A DNA stretch of 64,000 bases from Atriophallophorus winterbourni. Lineage: Eukaryota; Platyhelminthes; Trematoda; Plagiorchiida; Microphallidae. Every line of letters starts with the position of its first letter. Positions within the stretch are counted from its first letter, which is position 1. The translations under genes and the position numbers were made by a program. Location: assembly GCA_013407085.1 (NCBI GenBank), contig JACCGJ010004943.1, forward strand, positions 62,001-126,000, in the 5' to 3' direction. Of this stretch, positions 11,512 through 21,827 are shown in pieces. The notes beneath the pieces are model-generated. The model was not told the DNA's origin, did not search any database, and saw only the letters and a list, made by a program, of their open reading frames with translations.

Positions 11512-12444
11512 TTGACCTCACGGGGTGCCATGAAGTTGTCACAAGTTGAATATTGGTCAAACGACCCTGACTTTCTTAGACAATCCATCGATACGTGGCC
11601 TGGAATTGTTGATCCGCAGCGCACTGAGCAAGCTGAATTCAAGCGTGTTAATTGTAACATTACGTCAAAGAATTCAGAACGAGGGATAGACAACATTCTT
11701 CATCGATTTTCTAGTTGGAAAAGACTTTTACGCTCCATTGCGTGGCTGGTCCGTTTCAAACGTTACATTGTTGTTATGTTTGGTCATCATTCCGATGAAT
11801 CCTTATCGGTAGGCAAACTTGGTTTTGATGAATTACAAAATGCCGAATCCGACGTTATTCGATTGACGCAGCGGAATGCCTTTGAAGACATATTGCTAAC
11901 AGAACCCTGCAAAGTCAATTTTTCATCGTTGAGGAAATTACGCTCTTTCGTTGATTAGGGTATGTTGAAGGTTGGTGGAAGAATGCAGCATTCTGATCTT
12001 GCAGTTGAAAGCATTCATCTTGTAATTATTCCCAAGAAGCATAATTTTACTGATTTATTGATTCGTAGCGTTTATTTGTTCGAAGGACATTCAGGGCCAG
12101 CGCATACCCTTAGCGTCCTGCGCAGAAAATGTTGGCTCATCGGTGGAATGTCATCTATATAGCGAGTACTTGGAAAATGCCTCATCTACCAAAGGTTAGA
12201 TGTCAGACCCGCATCTTAACTAATGGCTGATTTTCCTCCAGTTCTCGTTGCCACAGGTTCGTATCCTTTTGCCAAGGTGGGATTGGATTATTTTGGACCG
12301 TTTGAAGTAAAGCAAGGTCGTTCTATAGATGGATGTTTGTATACTTGCTTGCAGTCACGCGCTGTTCATATAAGAGTAGCCCATTCTATGGATACTGATT
12401 CCTTTTTGATGGCGCTCTTCCGCTTCATTGGTCGTCGAGGTTAA
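11512..12444 (+). pseudogene. Pao/BEL integrase relic, truncated in the catalytic core
   Basis: An open stretch of 148 codons (11512-11958) holds NPADLTSRG just before its first methionine and the usual pre-integrase region. After a stop the segment 11962-12162 carries VGGRMQHSDL and an H2C2-type zinc-binding region (EGHSGPAHTLSVLRRKCW), whose distal CxxC has become C-x-x-Y near 12180. The core at 12223-12444 has the first catalytic aspartate in KVGLDYFGPF (codon 12286-12288) and the RAVHIRVAHSMDTD block. Homology ends at FIGRRG, just before the place where the second catalytic aspartate and the glutamate should lie. The 3' LTR is absent. Confidence 0.85.
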
Positions 12445-12957
12445 CCCCAAGTTGAGAACTGTAACGACTAAAGTCGCTGTTTAACGCGTGGTCCACCCGT
12501 TTCTTAGTTCGACAATTTGAAACAATGATTCGATTTTTCTAAGATTCTATTGACAATATTAATAGACAATAACAATAGACAAACCTCAACTGTACCGGGT
12601 TGTACAAATGATGTGAGCCAAAAATGCTCAAAGTTTCCAAATGACAACAATAAATTCAGCCAATGCTGACAAGATAGTCTGCCAAATGATAAATGCAAAG
12701 GAATAAAATTACCAATACAATGGTGAACAATCGTCTCTGTTTTCTCTAAATACCACGAGCAAAATATGTGGACTATATGGCAGCCAAGCAATATAAATTA
12801 CTTCAGTAAAACAAAACGGGGTATACAAGTGCATAATGAAAATGTGTACACAAAACAATGTAAGATAAAATTGTTGAGAATTAAGAAGAATACAATTGTT
12901 CCAACAGGAAATAACAAGGAATTTTACACACAAATGTCGTCCTTCACAGACTAACAC
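12445..12957. other. Unassigned segment between Pao relic and satellite A
   Basis: About 510 bp that match neither the Pao element nor satellite A. Part of it (12583-12780) may be a THAP-domain relic, listed separately. The rest is AT-rich, with no LTR, no terminal repeats that I could see and no other recognisable coding. Satellite A resumes at about 12958 inside a monomer. Confidence 0.6.
12583..12780 (+). pseudogene. Possible THAP zinc-finger domain relic
   Basis: Read in the plus-strand frame of ACT GTA CCG, the translation gives VPGCTND, then KFPND, and after two internal stops IVSVFSKYHEQNMW. The order and spacing recall the THAP DNA-binding domain: an N-terminal cysteine pair, a K-F-P block and a C-S-K-H-F-like zinc-ligand end. 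One end-ligand cysteine appears as phenylalanine. THAP domains occur in P-element-type transposases and in host regulators. There is no downstream transposase that I can recognise. This is a pattern match by eye over a short, broken stretch and could be chance. Confidence 0.35.
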
Positions 12958-14110
12958 ATTCTGCACACAATGCTCGCCGGAGGAGTTTGAATCTTCTTAA
13001 TACAACTGATTTTGTGAACACAATAATATCTTCTCGCTAATGCTTCCTATATTAAATGTAAGTGTAAATGTTAACATATTTTCGAGTACTATCAGGAAAC
13101 TTTAGGTGTAAAGGGCTTAACATCACAGATTATCAGGCGCACACACCGAAACATGAGTACTAAAAAGCAAAAATGATATGGATTAAATATCCCAGAACAT
13201 GAATTAAAATTCGTATATATGTTTAATATATTAGTGTAAAATTTACACCAAAAATACCGCGTTTCGAAATTCGAAACTCACAAATATTTTCACTTAATTC
13301 TCACCCGTTAGATTTTTTCACGAGTTGAGCCCTATGAAACCCACTTCGAAATTGTGCGGAATGAGGTGACAAAATAAAAAAAATCATATTTTCGGAAAAT
13401 GTTTTTTTTTAAATTTGTCAAACAACAGATGTAATGGCCGAACACATTTTGTTCACAACGCTCGCAGGAAAAGATTTATTCTCCTCACCACAACTGTATT
13501 GGTGAACACAAAATGTTCTTTCCAATATCATTTGCTATATTATTAAATAGTAAAAATTTGAAAATATTTCCGTGCACCATTAGACACCCCAATGTGTATA
13601 GGGTTAAACAACAGAAAGTATCAGCCTCACCACATCGAAACCAGAGGCTAACGAAGCAGAAATAAAAAGCATAAAATATCCTTGAAATCAGGATTTAAAT
13701 TCCTAAATTAATTGAAAATATTATTGTAGAACATACAAAGTAGTACAAAAAACACCGCGTTTAAAGTGTCTCAACTCACAACTAAATTCTTCAAATACTC
13801 CCCAGTTAGTATATTTTTTCACAAATGTAGCCCTATGAATCCCATTCAAAAAATGTGCGGAGTATGTTGCCGAAATTAAAAAATGCTGATTTTTGGAAAA
13901 TGATTTTTTTGTTTGTTGAAATTTGTCAAACACCAGAAGTAAGCGTCTAACGCAATTTGCTCACAACACTCGCCAGAGAAGATTCGATCTCCTGACTACA
14001 ACTGGTTTTGTGAACACATAAATTTTATCTCACTTTCATTTTCTATATTATTGATAAATGGAAATTTAAACACATTTTTCTGTATCATTAGGAACCGCAG
14101 TCTGTAAAGT
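12958..14110 (+). repeat. Satellite A, block 2
   Basis: About 2.3 monomers in the plus orientation between the unassigned segment and the hammerhead SINE. The segment 13690-14098 is most like 17470-17880 in the next block (both carry a run with ACAAAGTAGTACAAAAA), which shows higher-order repetition across the SINE insertion. Confidence 0.9.
14099..14110. repeat. Target-site duplication, left copy
   Basis: AGTCTGTAAAGT, repeated exactly at 14869-14880 on the other side of the SINE. Related satellite monomers without the insertion read GCAGTGTGTAATG (about 16357) and GCAGTGTGTGAAG (about 18362) at this spot, so they act as empty sites. Confidence 0.9.
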
Positions 14111-14243
14111 CTGTTCGGTTGGGCGACCACAATATTTATTGCTGGCTCCTTCTGAACTGGTCGGGCAAACAAAGCTACTCAAATGTGCCAGTCTGGAGAA
14201 CAGTTCATAAACGCTTAATTGCGATCGGTCAAACGGTGGACTG

Positions 14244-14299
14244 TAGCCCAAGTCGTTAAGGCATGGGACTACAATGGTGATGGTCGGGGGTTCGAATCC
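14244..14299 (+). promoter_or_regulatory. tRNA-like pol III promoter, SINE unit 1
   Basis: A box TAGCCCAAGTCGTTAAGG at 14244-14261 and B box GGTTCGAATCC at 14289-14299. The A box with TTAAGG and the following GGACT recall tRNA-Ser or tRNA-Leu genes. The spacing fits an internal type 2 promoter for RNA polymerase III. A tRNA cloverleaf cannot be closed because no acceptor stem pairs across it, so it is a derivative and not a tRNA gene. Confidence 0.8.
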
Positions 14300-14320
14300 C
14301 GCCCCCGAAGCGGTGGATAT

Positions 14321-14365
14321 GCACTGCTGATGAGCTCAAATGAGAGCGAAACGCGAGTCCAGTGC
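14321..14365 (+). ncRNA. Hammerhead ribozyme, SINE unit 1
   Basis: All parts are present: stem I GCACUG with CAGUGC (six perfect pairs), CUGAUGA, stem II GCUC/GAGC with a six-base loop, GAAA, stem III of two pairs (AC/GU) closed by the tetraloop GCGA (GNRA class), and the cleavage triplet GUC at 14357-14359. Predicted cleavage is after 14359. The short stem III with a tight loop is the same design as in Sm-alpha. The core has no visible defect. Confidence 0.92.
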
Positions 14366-14672
14366 TTCCATTATGGACCGTCGTGATCAACTTTGTGAAT
14401 AGTTCGATGGGCTTGGCACGGATGAGTAGTCACAAATATAAACAACTTATTCTCCAAATACCGCTTAAACAACAATGCCCGTCAGATCTAATCGGTGTAA
14501 GCTTACACTGTATCTGATGGGAAGACCTGACACGGAGATCTGTTCGGTTGGGCGACCACAATAGATATTGCTGGCTCCTTCTGAACTGGTCGGGCAAACA
14601 AAGCTACTCAAATGTGCCAGTCTGGAGAACAGTTCATAAACGCTTAATTGCGATCGGTCAAACGGTGGACGG

Positions 14673-14727
14673 TAGCCCAAGTCGTTAAGGCGTGGGACTA
14701 CAATGGCGATGGTCGGGGTTCGAATCC
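14673..14727 (+). promoter_or_regulatory. tRNA-like pol III promoter, SINE unit 2
   Basis: A box TAGCCCAAGTCGTTAAGG at 14673-14690 and B box GGTTCGAATCC at 14717-14727, both identical to unit 1. The region between differs by a few bases. Confidence 0.8.
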
Positions 14728-14748
14728 CGTCCCCGAAGCGGTGGATAT

Positions 14749-14793
14749 GCACTGCTGATGAGCTCAAATGAGAGCGAAACTCGAGTCCAGTGC
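14749..14793 (+). ncRNA. Hammerhead ribozyme, SINE unit 2
   Basis: Same architecture as unit 1, 428 bp downstream: GCACUG/CAGUGC, CUGAUGA, GCUC/GAGC, GAAA, GUC at 14785-14787. The stem III loop is UCGA instead of GCGA. Predicted cleavage is after 14787, so cutting at both sites would release one 428-nt unit (14360-14787). Confidence 0.92.
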
Positions 14794-14868
14794 TTCCATT
14801 ATGGACCGTCGTGATCAACTTTGTGAATAGTTCGATGGGCTTGGCACGGATGAGTAGTCACAAATATA

Positions 14869-17800
14869 AGTCTGTAAAGTATTTAACAACACAACGTATC
14901 GGGCTCACAACATTCAAACCATAGGATAAGAATGCAAAAACGAAATGGATGAAATATACACGAAATTTATATTAATATTCCTAAATTTAATCAAAATATT
15001 AGTGTACAACTTAGAACAAAAATACCGTGTTTTTAATGTCTGAAGTCACAATTAATTTCTCATAATAAATCATCGTAAGGATATTTTTTTACTAGTATAG
15101 CCCTATGATTTCCAATATGAAAATGTGGGGAGAAAGTTGCCGAAAATCAAAAAACGCAGATTCTTAGAAAATGATTTTTTTCAATTTTTGTCGAAATTAG
15201 TCACACACCAGATAGATGGGTCTAACCCATTTTGCGCAAAACGCTCACCAGAGGAGATTTAATCTTCCCACTACAACGGGTTTTGTGAACACTATATTTT
15301 CTCTTCACTACTAGTTACTATATTATTCTAAAAATTAAATGTAAACATATTTTCGTGTATATTTAGGAGCCACAGTGAGTAAAGTATTTAAAAACACAAC
15401 GTCTTAGGCTCACCACATCGAAACCATCGGAACGCAGAAATGAGAAGGATAAAATATGCTTGAAAAATGGATTAAAATTCCTACATTCATTGCAAATATT
15501 AGTGTAAATCTTAGACCAAAAATACCGCGTTTTGATTCTCTAAACTCACAATAATTTTCTTCTTATACCTTTCCCTAAGGTTTATTTTTTACGCGTTTAG
15601 CACTGAAAGAACCACATTTAAAATATGCGGAATAAGGTGTCAGAGTTAAAAAACTCGATTTTTAAAAAAAAAATTTTTAATTTTTGTCAAACATCAGACG
15701 TATGGGTCTAACACATTTTGCGCACAACGGCCACCAGAGGAGATTTTATCTCCTCACCCAAACTGGTTTTGTGAACAGCATATTTTTTTCTCACAATAAC
15801 TTTCTATATTATTACTTAGTGGAAATCTGGAAATAATTTCGTGTTTCTTTAGGCATCCCACTATGCAAAGGGTTTAACAACTCAAAATATCAGACTTACC
15901 ACATCAAAACTAGAGGACCACGAAGCGAAAAGAAAAAGGATAACATAAACTTGAAATTAAAATTTATATTCCTAAATTTAATTAAAATATCATTGTTAAA
16001 CTTAGACCAAAAACACCGCGTTTGAAGTGTCTAAACTCAAAATTGTTTACATCTGATACTCCCCCGTTAGGTGAATTTTTTTAAGTTTGACACTATAAAA
16101 ACTACTTTCAAAATGTGCGGAAACACGTGGCGAAATCGATGAACTCAGATTTTTTGGAAATGATTTTCGTCAATTTTTTTGAAATTTTTGTTAAACACCA
16201 GAAGTGAGCGTCAAACACATTTTGCTCACAACGCTCGCCATAGGAGATTCAATCTCCTGACCACAATTGGTTTGTAAACACAATAATTTTTTCTCATTAA
16301 TGTTTTCTATATTATTACTTAGTGGAAATTTAAACATATTTTCTTGTATCTCCAGGAAGCGCAGTGTGTAATGTAATTAAAAACACAACGTATCGGGCTC
16401 ACAACATTGAAATCAGATGATTATAAAGCAGAAATGAAATGAATGAACAATACACGAAATTGGCATTGAATTTCTTAAATTTCTTAAATATATTAGTGTA
16501 CAACTTTGACCAAATATACCGCGTTTTTAATGTCTGAACTCACAATTATTCTCTCATAATACTCTATCGTTAGGATAATTTGTTACGAGTTGAGCTCTTC
16601 GAATCCCACTTTAAAAATGTGCGGAGTAAGTTGCCGAAGTTAAAAAACATAGAGTTTTGGGAATGGATTTTTTTCATTTTTGTCGAAATTTGTCAAACTC
16701 CAGAAAATCAGGTCTATCACTCTTCGTTCGCAACGCTCGCCAGAGGAGATTTGAACTCCTCACCACAACTGGCTGTGTGAACACAATATTTGCTTCTCAA
16801 TTTTAGTATCTTTATTATTAATAAATGAAAATTTGAACAGATTTTCGTGTATTTTTAAGAACCACAGTGTGTAAATTAATTGAAAACGAAACGTATTAGG
16901 CTCACCACATCTGAATCAAAAAATCAGAAAGCTAAAATAACAAACAAGAAATTTATTCGAAATTTGGATCAAAATTCCTATATTTATTAAAAATATTGGT
17001 GTAAAACTTAAACCAAAAGTTCTGCGTTTTGGGTGTCTGAATTCACAATTTTTTTCTTCTAATACTCCCTCGTTTGGATAATGCTTTACCAGTTATGCAC
17101 TATGAAAACTCACTTTCGAAATATGCGGAAAAAGGTGCCGAAGTTAAAAAAACTCAGATTTTTTATAAAAGATATCTTCAAATTTTGTCGAAATTTGTCA
17201 AACACCGAAAAATAGGGTCTATTACTTTTTAGTCACAACGCTTGAGAGAGGAAAATTAATCTCCTTATCACAACTGCTTTTGTGAAAACAATATTGAGTT
17301 CTCACTATTAGTATCTATATTATTAAAAAAAATTAAATTTAATCATATTTTCGTGTACCATTATGCACCCTAGTGTGTGAAGGGTTTAACAACAAAAAGT
17401 ATTGCATCAAAACCGGAGGACCACGGAGCAATAACAAAAAGGATGAAATATCATCGAAATCAGGATTTAAATTCCTTAATTCATTGAAAATATTATTGTA
17501 GAACACACAAAGTAGTACAAAAACACCGCGTTTAAAGTGTCTTAACTCACAATTATTTTCTTCTAATACTCCCCAGTTAGTATATTTTTTACAAATGTAG
17601 CCCTATGAATCACACTTAAGAAAATGTGTGGAGTAAGTTGCCGAAATTTATAAGATGCTGATTTTTGGAAAATAAATTTTTCGAATTTTGTCGAAATTTG
17701 TCAAACATCAGAAGTATATGTTTCAAACATTTTGCTCACAACGCTCGCCAGAGGAGAAATAATCTCCTCATACAACTGGTTGTAAAACACAATAATTTCG

Positions 17801-18799
17801 TTTCACTATTAGTTTCCATATTATTATTTATTGGGAATTTGAACATATATTCTTTTAGCATTATTCACTCTAGTGTGTATGAGGTTTACTAACAGAATGT
17901 ATCAGGCTCACCACACGGAAACCGGAAGACCACGTAAAACGAATGAAAAGAATAAGATATCGTCGAAATTGGGATTAAAATTCCTACATTTATCAAAATA
18001 TTATTGTAAAACTCGACCACGTCGTTCAAGCTGTCTAAAATCAAAATTATTGTTTCCTAATACTCCCCCGTTAGAATAAATTTTCACGAGATTAACAATA
18101 TAAAACTCACTTTCAGAATGTGCAGAATAACGTAACGCAATTGAATAACTCAGATTTTAAAAAATGATTTTAATAATTTTCGTCGAAATTCGTTAAAGAC
18201 CAGAAGTAAGCGTCTAACACATTTTGCTCAGAACGCTTGCCAGAAAAGATTCAATCACCTCAATACAACTGGTTTTGTAAACAATAATTTTATCTTACTA
18301 TTAGTTTCTATATTATTGATAAATGAAAATTTAAACATAGATTTCTGTATTTTTACGAACCGCAGTGTGTGAAGTATTTAAAAACGCAACGTATCGGGCT
18401 TCAAACATTGAAACCACAAAGTTAAATAGCAAAGATTAAATGGATAAAATATACACGAAATCAAGATTAAAATTCCTGAATTTATTGAAAATATTAGTGT
18501 ACAAATTAGACCAAGAATATCGTGTTGTTTAATGTTCAAACTCACAAGTAATTTCTCATAATAAAACACCGTTAGAATAATTTTTAACTAGTTTAGCCCT
18601 ATGAATCCCAATTTAAAAATGTTGAGAGTAAGTTGCCGGAAATAAAGAACATGGATTCTCATAAAATAATGTTTCAATTTTTGTCGAAATTTGTCAAACA
18701 CCAGAAGTCTGGGTTCAACACATTTTGCTCGCAACACTCACCAGACGAGGTATAATCTCATTACCACAACTGGTTTTGTGAACTCAATATTTTCTTCGT
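14869..18799 (+). repeat. Satellite A, block 3
   Basis: About 7.8 monomers with a landmark spacing of 492-505 bp (CACATTTTG-type landmarks near 15712, 16216, 16719, 17221, 17726, 18218 and 18719). The first twelve bases are the right copy of the SINE target-site duplication. The monomer at about 14880-15160 matches that at about 18370-18660 best, an offset near 3.5 kb or seven monomers. The palindrome GAGGAGATT/AATCTCCTC is well preserved, for example at 15737-15755. Confidence 0.9.
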
Positions 18800-19142
18800 A
18801 CTGTTGTTAGCCTCCTTCGTTCGATGTCGACCATAAATGTACATCACAAACGCGCGAATGTTCAAGTTTTGCTGCTGTTTAGTGACTTAACAGTCCGTTT
18901 CGGGAGTACCAATCTCTCCCGCAGCGCTGGCAACGATAGTCAGAACTCGGTTGTATTGCATCAGTTGCACGTCGGCGGCGTGATGTGCGTTCAGCCGCCA
19001 AAAGACGTATCTGCTCCTCCTCAGCATGTAGACGACGCTTTACACAGTGTCTTCAATGTGAGCGGTCTAGAGCAAGTTCTTTTCAACTCGCCTGGTCAAT
19101 GCCAAGAGCTTTCATATCTCTTTTGCAAACATCTTTGTACCA

Positions 19143-19328
19143 CTAGTGCGGTCTTCCCAATGGTCGACATCCTAGTTTCAACTCACCATTGAGTAGATTT
19201 TTCGAAATACGACCATTTTCCATTCTATAGTCATGACCAGAGCAGCGCAGGCGGCGCTGTCGCAATAAAGTGAACATACACTGTAGACCAGCTTTTGGGA
19301 GCACTTCAGCATTAGTCACTCTGTCCAT
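19143..19328 (-). pseudogene. RTE-2 copy A, C-terminal fragment
   Basis: A 61-codon open stretch encoding the C-terminal tail downstream of the reverse transcriptase, with MDRVTNAEV near its start and RPLGRPH at its end. The same blocks occur in copies at 47.7 and 49.5 kb. The glycine-histidine-valine block is altered (reads GHDYRMENGR). It is a fragment of a dead element. Confidence 0.7.
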
Positions 19329-19527
19329 CCACGATATGTTTAATATACGACAAATGCTTCGTAGATGAAAAGCATTCAGCTTCTGTTCGTGTCTTGCGTG
19401 AGTGGTCTAGGTTTCACTGCCGTACAGTAAAGCATTTGGTACGCACGTGCTGTACACCATCATCTTCGTCTTTAGAGCCAGCTCGCGATTACCTCGAACA
19501 CGAGAGTTTGAACGAAACAGAATGACA

Positions 19528-20297
19528 GCTGCTATGCCAATCCGCTTATCAATTTCAGTGTCTCTTGCGATAGGTTATCCGCAACGGTTGAACCGAGGTA
19601 TGTGAACTGATGAACTGATTCAAGCTGACAGTTCACAAAAGTTATGATGAGGGGCGATACAATTCCTCGGCCGACGACTTTGGTTCTGCTCAAGCTGATT
19701 GTTAGACCAAATTCTTTGCATGCCGACGAAAACTAGTCAATTAGAGACTAAAGGTGCTCTTGGGAGTAAGCACAAAAGGCTGCATCGTCAGCAAACAGCA
19801 GGTCGCGGATTAGCACATTTCGTGCTTTGGTTTTGCTCTGAACCGGTTTAGGTTGAAAAACTGGTCATCCCTTGCATGTGTAGGTAAATAACTTTTGTTC
19901 TCGCATCCTAAAGCTGCTATGCCAATCCGCTTATCAATTTCAGTGTCTCTTGCGATAGGTTATCCGCAACGGTTGAACCGAGGTATGTGAACTGATGAAC
20001 TGATTCAAGCTGACAGTTCACAAAAGTTATGATGAGGGGCGATACAATTCCTCGGCCGACGACTTTGGTTCTGCTCAAGCTGATTGTTAGACCAAATTCT
20101 TTGCATGCCGACGAAAACTAGTCAATTAGAGACTGGAGGTGCTCTTGGGAGTAAGCACAAAAGGCTGCATCGTCAGCAAACAGCAGGTCGCGGATTAGCA
20201 CATTTCGTGCTTTGGTTTTGCTCTGAACCGGTTTAGGTTTGAATGCTGGTCATCCCCTTGCATGTGTAGGTAAATAACTTTTGTTCTCGTCCTAAAA
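19528..20297 (-). repeat. 385-bp tandem duplication inside RTE-2 copy A
   Basis: Two almost identical copies, 19528-19912 and 19913-20297. The shared starting words GCTGCTATGCCAATCCGC fall at 19528 and 19913. The two are far more alike than copy A is to copy B, so this duplication is recent compared with the LINE insertion. Only a few differences are visible (for example GACTAAAGG against GACTGGAGG, and TGAAAAACTGG against TGAATGCTGG). Confidence 0.9.
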
Positions 20298-20719
20298 GCG
20301 TGCTTCAGAAGAAAAGCAAAGAAAATGCCGAATAGCATGTTAGCAAGAACACACCCTTGTTTGACGCCTCGGCGAATTTTAAAGGCTTCTGAGCTGAAAC
20401 CGCTAAATGGACTGAACTCTTCATGCTTGATTGAATCGAAATAACGAGCTTTAGCAGTCTTGGGGGCAGCCTATCAAATTAGTCATTTTGAAAAGACCCT
20501 CCCTGCTGACTTGGTCGAATGCCTTCGTGAAATCAATAAAAAAAATCGTATAATAGCATAAGTTGTTCCCGACGTTATTTTTGAAGTTATCTCAGGGAGG
20601 AGATCATGTCAACGGTTGATCTTTCCTTTTGGAAGCCACATTGAGGTTCGAAGTTATTTCGATCAGAATAAACTTGCAGCTGAATCCGTAAGACTTTAGC
20701 AACAATTTGCTTCCAACAA

Positions 20720-20977
20720 TCAGAAGGAAGATTCCTCTGTGATTGTTGCAGTCGCCCCTATCTCCTTTATTTCCGAAGAGCGTGATAATCTTTGTTGCTC
20801 ATGCCAGCACTGAAAAAGCAAATGGTGAAGCGGTTGTAATAATGCTGCTCCATCGCATTTCATGAGCGCAGGTGGAATTCCTTCGTCTCCAGGTGCCTTT
20901 TCATTCGCTAAGCGGTAGATTGCTCTATTGAGCTTATCAAGAGTAGGGGGACTATCTAGATATTCAATGGTCAGCAA
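20720..20977 (-). pseudogene. RTE-2 copy A, reverse-transcriptase N-terminal fragment
   Basis: An open stretch with YLDSPPTLDKLNRAIYRL and KAPGDEGIPP, the conserved block before the LINE palm, then a region with WHEQQ. It is collinear with the better-preserved copy B frame at 22241-22942. The palm and catalytic motifs further toward the 3' end are scattered over stops in this copy. Confidence 0.75.
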
Positions 20978-21257
20978 CCGCTCGACATTTTCAAATACAT
21001 GTGGTGAAACTTTACTTTCCCTAGAGTAGAGAGAGAAGAAGTGCCCTACCCATTTTCGATCTGCTGAGTTTTGCCCACAAACGGGTAACCAGATACAGAC
21101 CTGAAGGAAGCCGTTTTAAGTGTGTTTGGAACAATGGCTCTCTTGATCCCATCATACATGCCGTGAAAATTTCCAGTTTCCGCAGCTTTTTGGATACTAA
21201 GGCTAATTTCTGTCCAGTAGACATTTGCAAATCGCCTTGCAATCTGTTGGACCTTAT

Positions 21258-21776
21258 TTATGGCACTTCAGCATTAGTCACTCTGTCCATCCACAATATG
21301 TTCAAGATACGACGGATGCTCCGTAGATGGAAAGCATTCAGCTTCCGTTCGTTTCTTGCGCGGGTGGTACAGGTTTCACTGCCGTACAGTGAAGCATTCA
21401 GTACGCACGCGCTGTACACCATCATCTTCGTCTTCACATTTAGCTTGCGGTCAACCCAAACACGAGAGTTTAAACAGGACAGAATGACAGCTGCTATGCC
21501 AATACGCTTATCGATCTCCGTGTCTAGCGATAGGTTATCCGTAATGAGTAAACCAAGGTATGTGAACTGATGTACTGATTTAAGCTGACAGTTTTCAACA
21601 GTTATGATGGGAGGCGATACAATTCCTTGGCCAAGGACTTTGATTTTGCTTAAGCTGATTGTTAGACCAAAATCTTTGCATGCCGACGAAGAACAGTCCA
21701 TCAGAGACTGGAGGTGCTCTTGGGAGTAAGCAATGGAGACAGCATCGTCAGCAAACAGCAGGTCACGGATTAGCAA
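21258..21776 (-). pseudogene. RTE-2 copy B, palm to C-terminal fragment of reverse transcriptase
   Basis: A 172-codon open stretch. The catalytic motif reads FADD (plus-strand 21744-21755) inside LLFADDAVSIAYS, the usual LINE motif C. Downstream are GLTISLSKIKVLGQG, a thumb-type block FTYLGLLITDN, and the C-terminal NASLYGSETC and WMDRVTNAEV blocks. The catalytic residues are intact, but upstream frames are broken and the 3' end is lost. The enzyme would nick-prime and copy RNA in an active relative. Confidence 0.85.
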
Positions 21777-21827
21777 ATTTCATGCTTGGGTGTCACTCTT
21801 AACCGGTTTATGCTGAAAAGCTGGCCA

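Larger units (their letters stand above)
8587..12444 (+). mobile_element. Pao/BEL LTR retrotransposon, decayed, no LTRs
   Basis: Gag, protease, reverse transcriptase, RNase H and integrase relics follow in the Pao/BEL order, almost all in one reading frame, which shows decay mainly by point mutation. In-frame stops occur near 8775, 9486, 10314, 10398, 10626, 11958 and 12162, with frameshifts near 9090 and between about 11.2 and 11.5 kb. No LTR is recognisable: the left end abuts the hammerhead array and the right end stops inside the integrase core. It is a fossil fragment, unable to transpose. Similar elements (for example Sinbad) are known in schistosomes. Confidence 0.9.
14111..14868 (+). 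mobile_element. tRNA-derived hammerhead SINE (Sm-alpha-like), partial dimer
   Basis: A 758-bp insertion made of 1.77 units of a roughly 428-bp sequence. The first unit starts CTGTTCGGTTGGGCGACC at 14111 and the same words recur at 14540. Each unit has a tRNA-like head with pol III A and B boxes followed about 20 bp later by a hammerhead ribozyme. The element lies inside a satellite A monomer between perfect 12-bp direct repeats, the mark of target-primed reverse transcription by a LINE enzyme. The ribozyme closely resembles that of the schistosome Sm-alpha repeats, including the short stem III. The second unit stops at CACAAATATA, before the region that links units (about 14435-14539). The insertion of a greater-than-unit RNA shows that an uncleaved multimer was copied. 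Confidence 0.9.
18800..21263 (-). mobile_element. RTE-2 LINE, copy A (3' end at left)
   Basis: A minus-strand LINE relic. Its 3' end lies at about 18800 (reads GTTGTTAGCCTCC on the plus strand) and its 5' limit at about 21263. The C-terminal region shows WMDRVTNAEV and YRMENGRI-type blocks (minus strand, 19143-19328), typical of RTE-type LINEs with a G-H-V-Y-R-M-E-N-G-R motif. The N-terminal reverse-transcriptase part includes the KAPGDEGIPP block (20720-20977). Stops and frameshifts are frequent. An internal 385-bp tandem duplication lies at 19528-20297. Copy B follows head-to-tail without intervening satellite. Confidence 0.85.

Noticed and set aside
12445..12957. The unassigned segment as a Pao 3' LTR
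   Set aside because: No matching 5' copy near 8.5 kb, no TG...CA ends and no polypurine tract could be seen.
14236..14311. A tRNA gene (Ser/Leu type) at 14.24 kb and its copy at 14.67 kb
   Set aside because: A and B boxes are good, but the acceptor and anticodon stems do not close. It is the tRNA-derived head of the SINE.
19585..19600. CTGATGA words at about 19589 and 19989 (RTE-2) and 35415 (LINE) as extra hammerheads
   Set aside because: No stem II followed by GAAA and GUC at the required distance, and no stem I partner.
21021..21242. ORFs at 21021-21242 and 22645-22830 (minus strand) as separate genes
   Set aside because: They are out-of-frame readings of the RTE-2 pre-RT region; the in-frame reading in copy B carries the recognised LINE blocks.
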